Assembly: GCF_000424465.1 (NCBI RefSeq)
Contig: NZ_AUJY01000024.1
Span: 1-40,299, forward strand
DNA length: 40,299 nucleotides
From: Butyrivibrio hungatei NK4A153
GTDB lineage: Bacteria > Bacillota > Clostridia > Lachnospirales > Lachnospiraceae
Reading direction: 5' to 3'
Below the pieces are notes generated by a model. That model did not search any database. It saw only the letters and a program-made list of their open reading frames with translations, and had not been told where the DNA came from. Position numbers and translations under genes: made by a program. Of the stretch, positions 14,300 through 21,602 are shown one piece after another (the first letter of the stretch is position 1; each line of letters begins with the position of its first letter).

Positions 14300-15226
14300 T
14301 CAAAAATATAAAAATCTGTCTTCCGGTGCTTCTATCTTGGTAAGTTTATTTACAACCAAAAGAATAACAAGCTTATTGTCCGCTCTCTGCCCCTTGGCAA
14401 TCCTTGCTTCAAGTACCACCCAGTCGCCGTTTTTTGGAATCTCACCGTCATACTTTGCCACAAATCCGATATACTGCGCATCTTCCGCACAACATATCGC
14501 AGCATAACGCCCCGCATAGAACTGATTACTGCCAAGTCCGTTCCCGCCTGTTATGAGAGCCGTGAACCTGACCGTCTTCCCGTAGTATTTGTCGGTATCC
14601 TCTATACAGTCAATAAACCATGGGCAAAAGAACTTATCGGTAACATCAAGTATCCCGTCCTTCTCCGGAACAGAAAACTCTTCATTTGCAAAATCTATGC
14701 TTCCGTCCGGCTTTGTAAAATATACCTCAGCCAAATTGTTTAAGATCTTTAAAGAACGCCTTACGTCACTCTTTTTGAAACTTTCATCGCACCTGTTAAA
14801 AAGGATCACATCCGAAACACTAAGCGGATTCATGATAGTCTGACGCATGTTCATCAGGTACATATCATAAGTGTTCGCATCTACAAGACTGAAAACATTT
14901 GAAAGATACCAGCCTTCCGGCAGATCTTTTCTGACAAACGCCTTAAGATCCCACATTCCGTTAAATTCGATATATACGACTTCCGGATTATGAACCTTCT
15001 TTATTTCCTCAAGGAAGTCTTCAGTCAGTTCATCCTCTTCTTCAATTGTGACAAGGCTTGTTCCCCTATCTTTAAGAGCATCAATATCGTACTCTTCCTC
15101 GCCTTCTTCTGTGCATATGACTACAGAACGTTTTGCGACATCTTCTTTTCTTAATAAAGTTCCCTGCAAAGCTGTGGTCTTCCCGCTATCAAGGAACCCG
15201 GCAAAAATATGTACCGCTGTTTCCAT
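14300..15226 (-). CDS. G3E GTPase fused to a DUF1980/TIGR03943-like domain
   Basis: 308 residues. The N-terminal half is a G3E GTPase (Walker A GFLDSGKTT, residues 10-18; LFNRCD in place of NKxD) but has no CxCC metal motif. The C-terminal part (about 200-300) has KTVRFTALITGGNGLGSNQF then YAGRYAAICCAEDAQYIGFV, the pattern of DUF1980/TIGR03943 proteins that pair with permeases near zinc-regulated genes. The partner permease is not in the window. AAAGGAG precedes ATG 15226 and a strong promoter lies at 15265-15294. Confidence 0.8.
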   Translation of the reverse strand: METAVHIFAGFLDSGKTTALQGTLLRKEDVAKRSVVICTEEGEEEYDIDALKDRGTSLVTIEEEDELTEDFLEEIKKVHNPEVVYIEFNGMWDLKAFVRKDLPEGWYLSNVFSLVDANTYDMYLMNMRQTIMNPLSVSDVILFNRCDESFKKSDVRRSLKILNNLAEVYFTKPDGSIDFANEEFSVPEKDGILDVTDKFFCPWFIDCIEDTDKYYGKTVRFTALITGGNGLGSNQFYAGRYAAICCAEDAQYIGFVAKYDGEIPKNGDWVVLEARIAKGQRADNKLVILLVVNKLTKIEAPEDRFLYF

Positions 15227-15264
15227 TCCCGCTCCTTTTTAAATATGCAACACAATTGCAAATC

Positions 15265-15294
15265 ATTATAATTCTATAATACACGGCGTGTCAA
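15265..15294 (-). promoter_or_regulatory. Promoter of the G3E operon
   Basis: Minus strand: TTGACA (15294-15289), 18 bases, TATAAT (15270-15265). Directly downstream lies AATGATTTGCAATTG, A/T-rich with Fur/Zur-like half-sites. A metal-regulated operator is plausible but the palindrome is weak. Confidence 0.65.
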
Positions 15295-15351
15295 TATAAT
15301 ACGCCGCTGTAAAAACTTACACACTTAACTTGGCACTCTCAATTTTTTTAC

Positions 15352-15392
15352 AAAAAACGAACCCCCGAGCTCATTTTGAGTTCAGAGGTCCG
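15352..15392 (-). terminator. Probable terminator for the small membrane protein gene
   Basis: Minus strand arms CGGACCTCTGAACTC and GAGCTCGGGGGTTCG pair with several G-U pairs around an AAAAT loop, then TTTTTTG. It lies about 130 bases past the stop at 15525. Between them is another inverted repeat, TATCCCGG (15448-15455) with CCGGGATA (15493-15500), of unknown role. Confidence 0.5.
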
Positions 15393-15524
15393 TGATCTTA
15401 CGTCTATAAATAGCTTATTGTAAAACAATTGTAATTATTCTCAATCGTATCCCGGCAGCCTTTCTGATTAATGTTTGAAACACTATCACATTCCGGGATA
15501 GAGGTCATTCGTGCAAATTTGAAG

Positions 15525-15833
15525 TTATATTATTCCCCTCCCCCAAAAGCATGCTACTAAAATCATGCAGATAACAGAGGGAATGAAGATAAGCATTCTG
15601 TTTTTCTTATTTCCAAATTGAATATATCCATAACCTAAGATGTTTGCTATTATTAGCGGAATCATTTCAATAGTAAGTAGCCAACCTCCTCTTTCCCATC
15701 TTTCCATCGGCAGCATTGCATTTGGTGCATCAACTATAGTGCCTCCGAAAAGAAACAAATAACTGCTATAAGTAAGGCATAGGCAGCTAATCGCATTTAA
15801 CAAAATTAACAGCCAAGATAATGCGTTTTTCAT
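15525..15833 (-). CDS. Small membrane protein, 102 aa
   Basis: Three hydrophobic segments (about 4-26, 46-66, 76-96). ATG 15833 is chosen because AAGGA lies nine bases upstream; an earlier start at 15878 lacks a ribosome site. The loop APNAMLPMERWERGGW lies between the first and second segments. No family recognised. Downstream of and possibly co-transcribed with the Fur-family gene. Confidence 0.65.
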   Translation of the reverse strand: MKNALSWLLILLNAISCLCLTYSSYLFLFGGTIVDAPNAMLPMERWERGGWLLTIEMIPLIIANILGYGYIQFGNKKNRMLIFIPSVICMILVACFWGRGII

Positions 15834-15906
15834 ATTTATAATCCTTATCAAATTCCGATTTTTCAATTTCATATGCAATATACCGAAAGTGCCAAGTCAT
15901 GCATTC

Positions 15907-16380
15907 TTAAACTTCATGTTCTGACATCCCTACGTTTCTGCATTCATCACAAATACACATGATCACGCTCTTCCCGTAATCAATCTCAATTCCATATTCA
16001 TCCATCATCTTTTTGGCTGCGCTCTTAAATATCTTATTATCAAGATGAAAAATCTTCCCGCACACCGAGCACTGGGCATGCATGTGCTCACAGCATGACT
16101 CGTGCTCTTCAGAGTACTGATAGCATGTAGCATTTACATCGGCTTCCTTGTATTTGACAAGCTTGCCTTCCTTACTAAGCCTCTCAAGATTGCGGTAAAC
16201 AGTAGATCTGTCCAAACCGTCACCTTTACCCTTAACGGCATTAAATATGTCCCTTGCCGTAAATCTTGTATCCGCATTATCCTTCAGATATTCTATGATA
16301 AGATTTCTTGGTTTAGTCTTATATTCGCTCTTCACACTGCTCTCCCGGAAATCATTTAAGTAGCCATCATTGCCATTCAT
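15907..16380 (-). CDS. Fur-family metal regulator (Zur/Fur/PerR type)
   Basis: 157 residues, or 142 if translation starts at GTG 16335, which has a good GGGAG site. The winged helix includes RFTARDIFNAVKGKGDGLDR then STVYRNLERLSKEGKLVKY. The regulatory part has HMHAQCSVCGKIFHLD and a second CxxC (CICDEC), the structural zinc site. The metal sensed cannot be told from the sequence; nearby G3E GTPases suggest Zur, but PerR or Fur remain possible. Transcribed away from the FakA-like gene's promoter region on the same strand. Confidence 0.85.
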   Translation of the reverse strand: MNGNDGYLNDFRESSVKSEYKTKPRNLIIEYLKDNADTRFTARDIFNAVKGKGDGLDRSTVYRNLERLSKEGKLVKYKEADVNATCYQYSEEHESCCEHMHAQCSVCGKIFHLDNKIFKSAAKKMMDEYGIEIDYGKSVIMCICDECRNVGMSEHEV

Positions 16381-16496
16381 CAATAAAACTTTCGACCTGT
16401 GTTTATTGGTGTACTGTCTTGCTCATCTTCATTCAAATTGTGCAGTATATTGCTAATTATGGATGAAACAGTACAATGATCAATTCTTCCGCAATC

Positions 16497-16787
16497 TTAT
16501 CCCTGCTGCCCGTTGGCCTGTCTTATCATATCTTCAACAACAATATCGTAGATTTCACCTACACTATTGCAATACTCGAGAATCTTCCACGGCTCGTTTG
16601 TATGAAAATGAATCTTTACAAGATCCTCATCTCCTGCCGCGATCAGGCTGTTGCCCTCAAAATTCTCTGTAATATAATCAGCTATCTCATCCTCGTCGAG
16701 ATCTTTATCGCGTCTGTCTATAAGAAGCTGTGTATCATAACGATATGCAAACTGATCGTCTTCTGCATCTATTGAATTAATTCCCAT
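16497..16787 (-). CDS. Stand-alone FakA/YloV middle-domain-like protein
   Basis: 96 residues. The part RYDTQLLIDRRDKDLDEDEI and GNSLIAAGDEDLVKIHFHTN matches the middle domain of the fatty-acid kinase FakA (YloV), where GDSLVVVGDDDLIKVHVHT is typical. FakA has an N-terminal DhaL kinase domain and a C-terminal part, both missing here. Such single domains occur in Lachnospiraceae; role unknown. GGAGGG lies before ATG 16787. The gene is followed by the Fur-family gene. Confidence 0.65.
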   Translation of the reverse strand: MGINSIDAEDDQFAYRYDTQLLIDRRDKDLDEDEIADYITENFEGNSLIAAGDEDLVKIHFHTNEPWKILEYCNSVGEIYDIVVEDMIRQANGQQG

Positions 16788-16873
16788 ATTGTTTTCCCTC
16801 CATTATTACAAATTATCTCCTTGATAATACCACATTGCATCATATAAAAGAAATCAAAACATTTGGCTCGCGA

Positions 16874-16902
16874 AATAGTAAATTTCAAAAAAATTTACTA
16901 TT
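16874..16902. repeat. Perfect 12-bp inverted repeat
   Basis: AATAGTAAATTT (16874-16885) and AAATTTACTATT (16891-16902) flank a 5-base loop. It lies 12 bases upstream of the -35 box of the GntR gene and has no T-run, so it is more likely a protein site or boundary element than a terminator. Confidence 0.55.
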
Positions 16903-16914
16903 CAATAAAAAACG

Positions 16915-16978
16915 TTGACAAATACCCTCATTCGGGTTACTGTATTATTGTATTATGCATCTAGTACAGTAATACAAT
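16915..16978 (+). promoter_or_regulatory. Promoter and operator of the GntR-ABC operon
   Basis: -35 TTGACA (16915-16920), 17 bases, -10 TACTGT (16938-16943). Overlapping and following the -10 are two nested inverted repeats: TACTGTA (16938-16944) with TACAGTA (16965-16971), and ATTGTATTA (16947-16955) with TAATACAAT (16970-16978). This is a typical autoregulatory operator position for a YtrA-type repressor. Confidence 0.7.
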
Positions 16979-17005
16979 ATATTTTTTCAGAAAGGAAGAC
17001 TCACT

Positions 17006-17374
17006 ATGCCATGGAATCTTAATTCGGACGCTCCTATCTTTGTCCAGATTATTGATCATCTACAGACTGATATTATTTCAGGTTTATACAAACCCGGTGA
17101 TAAACTGCCAAGTGTTCGCGACCTTGCCGCTGAAGCCGGAGTCAATCCAAACACAATGCAAAAGGCGCTCAGTGATCTTGAAGCTACGGGACTTGTTCAC
17201 TCAGAAAGGACAAGCGGTCGTTTTATTACGGAGGATGACAACATGATTAAAAATATGAGAATATCACTCGTTGATGTACAGATAGAAAATTTCTTCAAAA
17301 GCATGGAAAAGCTCGGATTTACCAAAGAAGAAATCTTAAAACTGGTAAAACAGTACACAGACAAAAAGAATTGA
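17006..17374 (+). CDS. GntR/YtrA-family repressor
   Basis: 122 residues: the GntR winged helix (IFVQIIDHLQTDIISGLYKP, LPSVRDLAAEAGVNPNTMQK, ALSDLEATGLVHSERTSGRF) with a short helical tail (about 78-122), the YtrA subfamily layout. These repressors sit first in operons for ABC exporters, and their ligand is often a cell-wall antibiotic. GGAAG precedes the ATG. The nested palindromes in its promoter are the likely operator. The ATPase gene follows by 27 bases. Confidence 0.92.
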   Translation: MPWNLNSDAPIFVQIIDHLQTDIISGLYKPGDKLPSVRDLAAEAGVNPNTMQKALSDLEATGLVHSERTSGRFITEDDNMIKNMRISLVDVQIENFFKSMEKLGFTKEEILKLVKQYTDKKN

Positions 17375-17401
17375 TAAACACATTTAAAGAAGGAGAAAAG
17401 T

Positions 17402-18100
17402 ATGAGTAATCTGTTAGAAATACAGGGGCTACACAAAAAATATGGTAAAAAAACGGCTCTGAATGATATAAATCTTTCAATTGAGCCCGGGCATATTATC
17501 GGACTTCTAGGCCCAAACGGAAGCGGAAAAACAACGCTTATAAAGATAATATGCGGTTTATTGCAACCAACAGGCGGTTCTGTTCTTGTTGACGGCAATC
17601 CGGTCGGTCCAAAGAGTAAAGCTATTGTGTCCTATCTTCCCGATAGAACCTATCTTGATGAATCTATGACAGTCGGATCCGCTATCGACATGTTTAAATA
17701 TTTCTATGATGATTTTGACGAGAAAAGAGCTGAAGAGATGCTTTCAAGTCTCAATATAGATCCAAAGAATAAGATTAAGACTCTTTCTAAGGGAAATAAG
17801 GAAAAAGTTCAGCTTATCCTTGTAATGAGCCGCAAAGCCAAGCTCTATATTCTTGACGAACCTATCGCAGGCGTAGATCCTGCTGCCAGAGATTATATAT
17901 TGCGTACTATCATAAGTAATTTTGAACCGTCCGCCTCCCTTATTATCGCTACTCACCTGATCAGCGATGTGGAGCCGGTGCTGGACGAAGCAATTTTCTT
18001 GCAAGACGGCAATATCAGGCTTTATAAACCTATCGATGACATAAGAGTCGAAAACGGCAAATCGGTTGATGCACTATTCAGGGAGGTATACAGATGTTAA
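17402..18100 (+). CDS. ABC transporter ATP-binding protein
   Basis: 232 residues. Walker A GPNGSGKT (39-46), signature region TLSKGNKEKV (a variant of LSGGQ), Walker B LYILDEPIAGVD and the switch His in ATHLISD are all present. It powers the export or lipid-linked function of the permease encoded next, whose start overlaps its stop by seven bases. GGAG lies eight bases before the ATG. The operon with a YtrA-type regulator suggests a stress-inducible exporter. Confidence 0.93.
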   Translation: MSNLLEIQGLHKKYGKKTALNDINLSIEPGHIIGLLGPNGSGKTTLIKIICGLLQPTGGSVLVDGNPVGPKSKAIVSYLPDRTYLDESMTVGSAIDMFKYFYDDFDEKRAEEMLSSLNIDPKNKIKTLSKGNKEKVQLILVMSRKAKLYILDEPIAGVDPAARDYILRTIISNFEPSASLIIATHLISDVEPVLDEAIFLQDGNIRLYKPIDDIRVENGKSVDALFREVYRC

Positions 18101-18912
18101 AGAAACTTATAGCTTATGACTTAAAAAGAACAAGACCGGTAATGACAGGGATAATATTATTTACATTTTTACTGACTATCATAATAGTAATTACCAATGC
18201 TTTCACAAATAAAATAGATAACGCTCAAACAGAAAAATTGGAATCGGGCCTCATTCAGACACACAGTGATAATTTACCTCCTATTTATTTTACAATGACC
18301 AATATACAGACAATAGCTCTTTTAGCAATTCTTGTTTTAGCTACGCTTGCAACAATATATATGCTCAGATACTATTACAAAACGATATACCTGACACAAG
18401 GATATCTATCATTCACTCTTCCGGCAAAAACAACAGAAATTGTGAGTTCAAAAATGCTGGTCACATACATATGGGCTTTAATATTTATTATTCCATCGAT
18501 ATTCATTGGAACCTTTGGATTTTCTGTTGCCGAAAGATTATTTGATCCTCATTATGAAAAGCTCTCTGTAAGTGCCTATTTACCCGGACTTGTACTGTTT
18601 GCGCTTGACATATTATTTATTATATTTGAAATTTTCGTTCAGATCATGGCTTTTTTCTTTTGCCTCAGCATCGGACAACTATGCCGCAAACACAAGCTAC
18701 ATGTCACTGTACTTAGCTATATAGGAATTGCCATAGCTTCAATGACCCTCTTTTTTTACAACATGCAAATGCACCAAATGAAACGCGGCACCTGGTGGTG
18801 GGATTATGACGATGTGGTTTGTCCCGCTAACATTATCTGCGCGATCATTCTTTTTATAGGCTTCTATGTTGCAACTATAAAGATTACTAACAAAAACCTC
18901 AACCTCGAGTGA
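18094..18912 (+). CDS. ABC transporter permease (ABC-2 type)
   Basis: 272 residues with about six membrane segments, starting inside the ATPase gene. The first segment (18-36) is followed by an extracellular loop of about 40 residues and four or five more spans; the C-terminal end is KITNKNLNLE. It resembles permeases of YtrB/YtrC-type systems. Substrate unknown. Confidence 0.85.
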   Translation: MLKKLIAYDLKRTRPVMTGIILFTFLLTIIIVITNAFTNKIDNAQTEKLESGLIQTHSDNLPPIYFTMTNIQTIALLAILVLATLATIYMLRYYYKTIYLTQGYLSFTLPAKTTEIVSSKMLVTYIWALIFIIPSIFIGTFGFSVAERLFDPHYEKLSVSAYLPGLVLFALDILFIIFEIFVQIMAFFFCLSIGQLCRKHKLHVTVLSYIGIAIASMTLFFYNMQMHQMKRGTWWWDYDDVVCPANIICAIILFIGFYVATIKITNKNLNLE

Positions 18913-18957
18913 TAATATAAAAATTACATCTTAATAAGATTATGAAGGAGCATCTAC

Positions 18958-19003
18958 GACCGGCAAATGAATTTACATGCAAGCATCCATTCGCTTGCCG
19001 GTC
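18958..19003 (+). repeat. Long hairpin after the ABC operon
   Basis: GACCGGCAA (18958-18966) pairs perfectly with TTGCCGGTC (18995-19003) over a 28-base loop. It lies between the permease stop and the true terminator. It could stabilise the mRNA 3' end. Confidence 0.5.
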
Positions 19004-19012
19004 TTGTGCAAC

Positions 19013-19055
19013 AAAAAGAACAAGGAGTCTCTAAAAAACTCTTTGTTCTTTTTTT
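19013..19055 (+). terminator. Terminator of the GntR-ABC operon
   Basis: AAAGAACAAGGAGT (19015-19028) pairs with ACTCTTTGTTCTTT (19038-19051), followed by more T. The A-run on the left arm may let it work for the convergent dehydrogenase gene too. Confidence 0.85.
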
Positions 19056-19091
19056 ACACGCCATTTAAAATCAAAATATTTAAATCAGCTC

Positions 19092-20258
19092 TTACAGACA
19101 AGCCTTATATATCTCGACAATATCTTCATTCGTAAGCGCAACAAAAGCATCCTTTAAGTAGTTTCCGTCATTTGCATGCGCGGCCATCTCCTCGAAGTGT
19201 TCGTCGGTTATCTTAAGCTCGGTAAGATTTTTGGGAATACCCGACTGTGCAAAAAATTCTTCGAGTTTTTCAATTCCCGCGATTGCAAGAGCTTTTTCAT
19301 CATCACCGTCAAGCCCCCACACATTCTTTGCAAAGCGAACAAATCTCCAGGTACATGAAGGATCTTTTTCCAATATAAAGCGCATCCAGCGCGGAGTAAG
19401 TATTGCAAGGCCAATTCCGTGCGTGATGTCATAGAACGCCGACAATTCGTGTTCCATAGCATGACACGGCCAGCCTGTATCCTGCTTTCCATACTGCGGA
19501 ATACCTGAGCAGGCAACCGATGAAATAGCCATAAGATTTGCACGAGCCGTGTAATTGTCAGGTTCTTTTAGAGCAACGGGAAGATATTTAATTGCAGTCT
19601 TAAGAACCCCCTCGGCAATATGATCCGAAAGGTCGCTGTCCTCGGTACGTGAGAAATATCCTTCGAAAATATGGCTCATTATATCCGCAGTTCCCGATGC
19701 CGTCTGGTATTTTGAAACCGAGAAGGTATAAGTCGGATCGCAGATAGATGCGTAAGGATATGTATAACTGTTTCCAATCTTTTCATGAGTCTTAAGATTG
19801 GTTATAACACCGCCGCCATCATACTCAGATCCCGTCGCACTAAGCGTAAGGATATCGACTAGCGGAAGCGCCTTTAACGTGCCATGATAAGACGCAACCA
19901 TATCCCATAAGTCGCCGTCATAGAATACTCCGGCAGCAATCGCTTTGGAGCAATCGATCGTGCTTCCTCCTCCAACAGCAAGGATCACATCAATATTGTT
20001 CTCCTTGCAGAGCCTAACGCCCTCTTCAACGGATTCAATACGCGGATTCGGCTCAATTCCGGATAATTCCGTAACTTCAAATCCGCCCTTTTTCAGAATG
20101 TCGATAACAGTGTCGTAAAGCCCCATCTTCTTGATAGAACCTCCGCCATAGGTCAAAAGAACTTTTTTCCCGAGAGATCTTAAGATCTCATCAAGATGAC
20201 TGATCTGCCCTTTGCCAAAATAAAGCTTCGTCGGAATCTCGTGAACATAATTGAGCAT
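19092..20258 (-). CDS. Iron-containing alcohol dehydrogenase (YqhD/BDH type)
   Basis: 388 residues, full length. It reduces aldehydes such as butyraldehyde to alcohols using NAD(P)H. Cofactor loop: GGGSTIDCSKAIA. Metal ligands: Asp in GTADIMSHIFEGYF, and His in HAMEHELSAFYDITHG (two His plus the last His of the motif). The N-terminus PTKLYFGKGQ is that of the BDH/YqhD branch. AAGGAGG precedes the ATG. The CDF gene lies 45 bases upstream on the same strand, so the two may be co-transcribed. Confidence 0.95.
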   Translation of the reverse strand: MLNYVHEIPTKLYFGKGQISHLDEILRSLGKKVLLTYGGGSIKKMGLYDTVIDILKKGGFEVTELSGIEPNPRIESVEEGVRLCKENNIDVILAVGGGSTIDCSKAIAAGVFYDGDLWDMVASYHGTLKALPLVDILTLSATGSEYDGGGVITNLKTHEKIGNSYTYPYASICDPTYTFSVSKYQTASGTADIMSHIFEGYFSRTEDSDLSDHIAEGVLKTAIKYLPVALKEPDNYTARANLMAISSVACSGIPQYGKQDTGWPCHAMEHELSAFYDITHGIGLAILTPRWMRFILEKDPSCTWRFVRFAKNVWGLDGDDEKALAIAGIEKLEEFFAQSGIPKNLTELKITDEHFEEMAAHANDGNYLKDAFVALTNEDIVEIYKACL

Positions 20259-20303
20259 AAGTAACCCTCCTTGTCTTAGAAAAAAATGTTTTATTCTTGC
20301 CTT

Positions 20304-21410
20304 TTAATCCGAGAAATTATAGTCCATAAGGACTTCCACAACATACTCGGGGTACATCTCCTCAACACGCTTTGAAACCTTGGAAAGAACTTCTCTCTTA
20401 TTCTTCGCCTCTATATCGATAACAAGGTCAAACCTTATCTCTTTTGTCTTGTGATTCATGTAAAAGCCGTGAATCTGCAAAGCTTCATCGTAATCGCTGA
20501 CAAGTGCCGAAATCTTCTTGTTCGCCTCTACAGCGACAGAATCACTTGTATTTGTTGAATAAACAGATATTCCCCCCATCATAATTCCCGTATCGATGAA
20601 CACTTTCTTGGCGATAACCCTGTCGAGCGCATCGATCTCAACAGCGGAAAGCGTATCGGGAATCTCCACATGTGCTGAACCTATAAGCTTCTCGGAGCCA
20701 TAATTGTGAATAATAAGATCGTACACTCCTCTAACTTCTTCAAGCTCGTTTATACTGGACTTTACCTTCTTTGCAAGTTCAGGCGTAATCCTCTCTCCGA
20801 GAGTCATGCTCACGGTATCGCGAAGCGTCTCAAATCCCGTCTTTATAATGATAAAAGAGATCACAACTCCGATGTACGCTTCAATACTAAATCCCGTTGT
20901 GATAAAGATAATCGCCGCAATAAGCGTAGCTGCCGAGATAATAGAATCATTGAGCGCATCTTTTCCCGATGCGACAAGCGAATCCGAATCAACCTTCTCT
21001 CCCATCTTCTTGGTATATAATCCAAGCACGATCTTCACAACGATCGCAGCCGACACGATAACAAGTGCAGGCGTCCCGTAGTCAGGCGTCTCAGGATGAA
21101 TTATCTTAGTTACAGACTCGGTAAAAGAAGTAATTCCGGCGTACAGAATAATAATTCCAATCACCATCGCCGAAAGATACTCTATCCTTCCGTAGCCGTA
21201 AGGGTGCTTCCTGTCGGGCTCTCTTGCCGAAAGTTTTGCTCCCACAATCGTTATAACCGATGAAAAAGCATCACTCAGATTATTGACGGCATCCATCGTT
21301 ATCGCAACCGAATGTGACAATACTCCCACAAATGCCTTAAACACCGACAGCAAAATATTTGCCGCAATTCCTATAATACTTGTTCTTACAATACTTTTGG
21401 TTCTATCCAT
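20304..21410 (-). CDS. Cation diffusion facilitator (probable Mn2+/divalent metal exporter)
   Basis: 368 residues: six membrane segments, then a cytoplasmic ferredoxin-like domain and a further C-terminal tail. The metal sites in the second and fifth segments read DAVNNLSDA (N-x3-D) and GKDALNDS (D-x3-D), the pattern associated with manganese-type CDF exporters, whereas zinc types usually carry His. The KHPYGYGRIEYL motif after segment two is typical. The start at 21410 has GAGAGG upstream. Divergent from the methyltransferase gene. Confidence 0.9.
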   Translation of the reverse strand: MDRTKSIVRTSIIGIAANILLSVFKAFVGVLSHSVAITMDAVNNLSDAFSSVITIVGAKLSAREPDRKHPYGYGRIEYLSAMVIGIIILYAGITSFTESVTKIIHPETPDYGTPALVIVSAAIVVKIVLGLYTKKMGEKVDSDSLVASGKDALNDSIISAATLIAAIIFITTGFSIEAYIGVVISFIIIKTGFETLRDTVSMTLGERITPELAKKVKSSINELEEVRGVYDLIIHNYGSEKLIGSAHVEIPDTLSAVEIDALDRVIAKKVFIDTGIMMGGISVYSTNTSDSVAVEANKKISALVSDYDEALQIHGFYMNHKTKEIRFDLVIDIEAKNKREVLSKVSKRVEEMYPEYVVEVLMDYNFSD

Positions 21411-21566
21411 TTAAGATGCCTCTCATAAAAAATTTTGAAATTATTTTCTTCGCAGTTTCACCATCAGATGATACCCACACAAACTCAGTTTAACACATAT
21501 TTTGCACATATATTCATCATTTATTCAATATTCCTCATATATGCATATATATACCGTAATCCGCTC

Positions 21567-21595
21567 TTGAAAAAAATTCGCATTCCCTCGATAAT
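21567..21595 (+). promoter_or_regulatory. Promoter implying a leaderless methyltransferase mRNA
   Basis: TTGAAA (21567-21572), 17 bases, GATAAT (21590-21595). The expected transcription start is about seven bases after the -10, which is the A of ATG 21603. No ribosome site lies before that ATG. Confidence 0.6.
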
Positions 21596-21602
21596 TGTTT
21601 CT

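Noticed and set aside
20640..20660. AACAGCGGAAAGCG identical to the left arm of the 9903-9947 terminator
   Set aside because: It lies inside the CDF coding sequence with no matching right arm.
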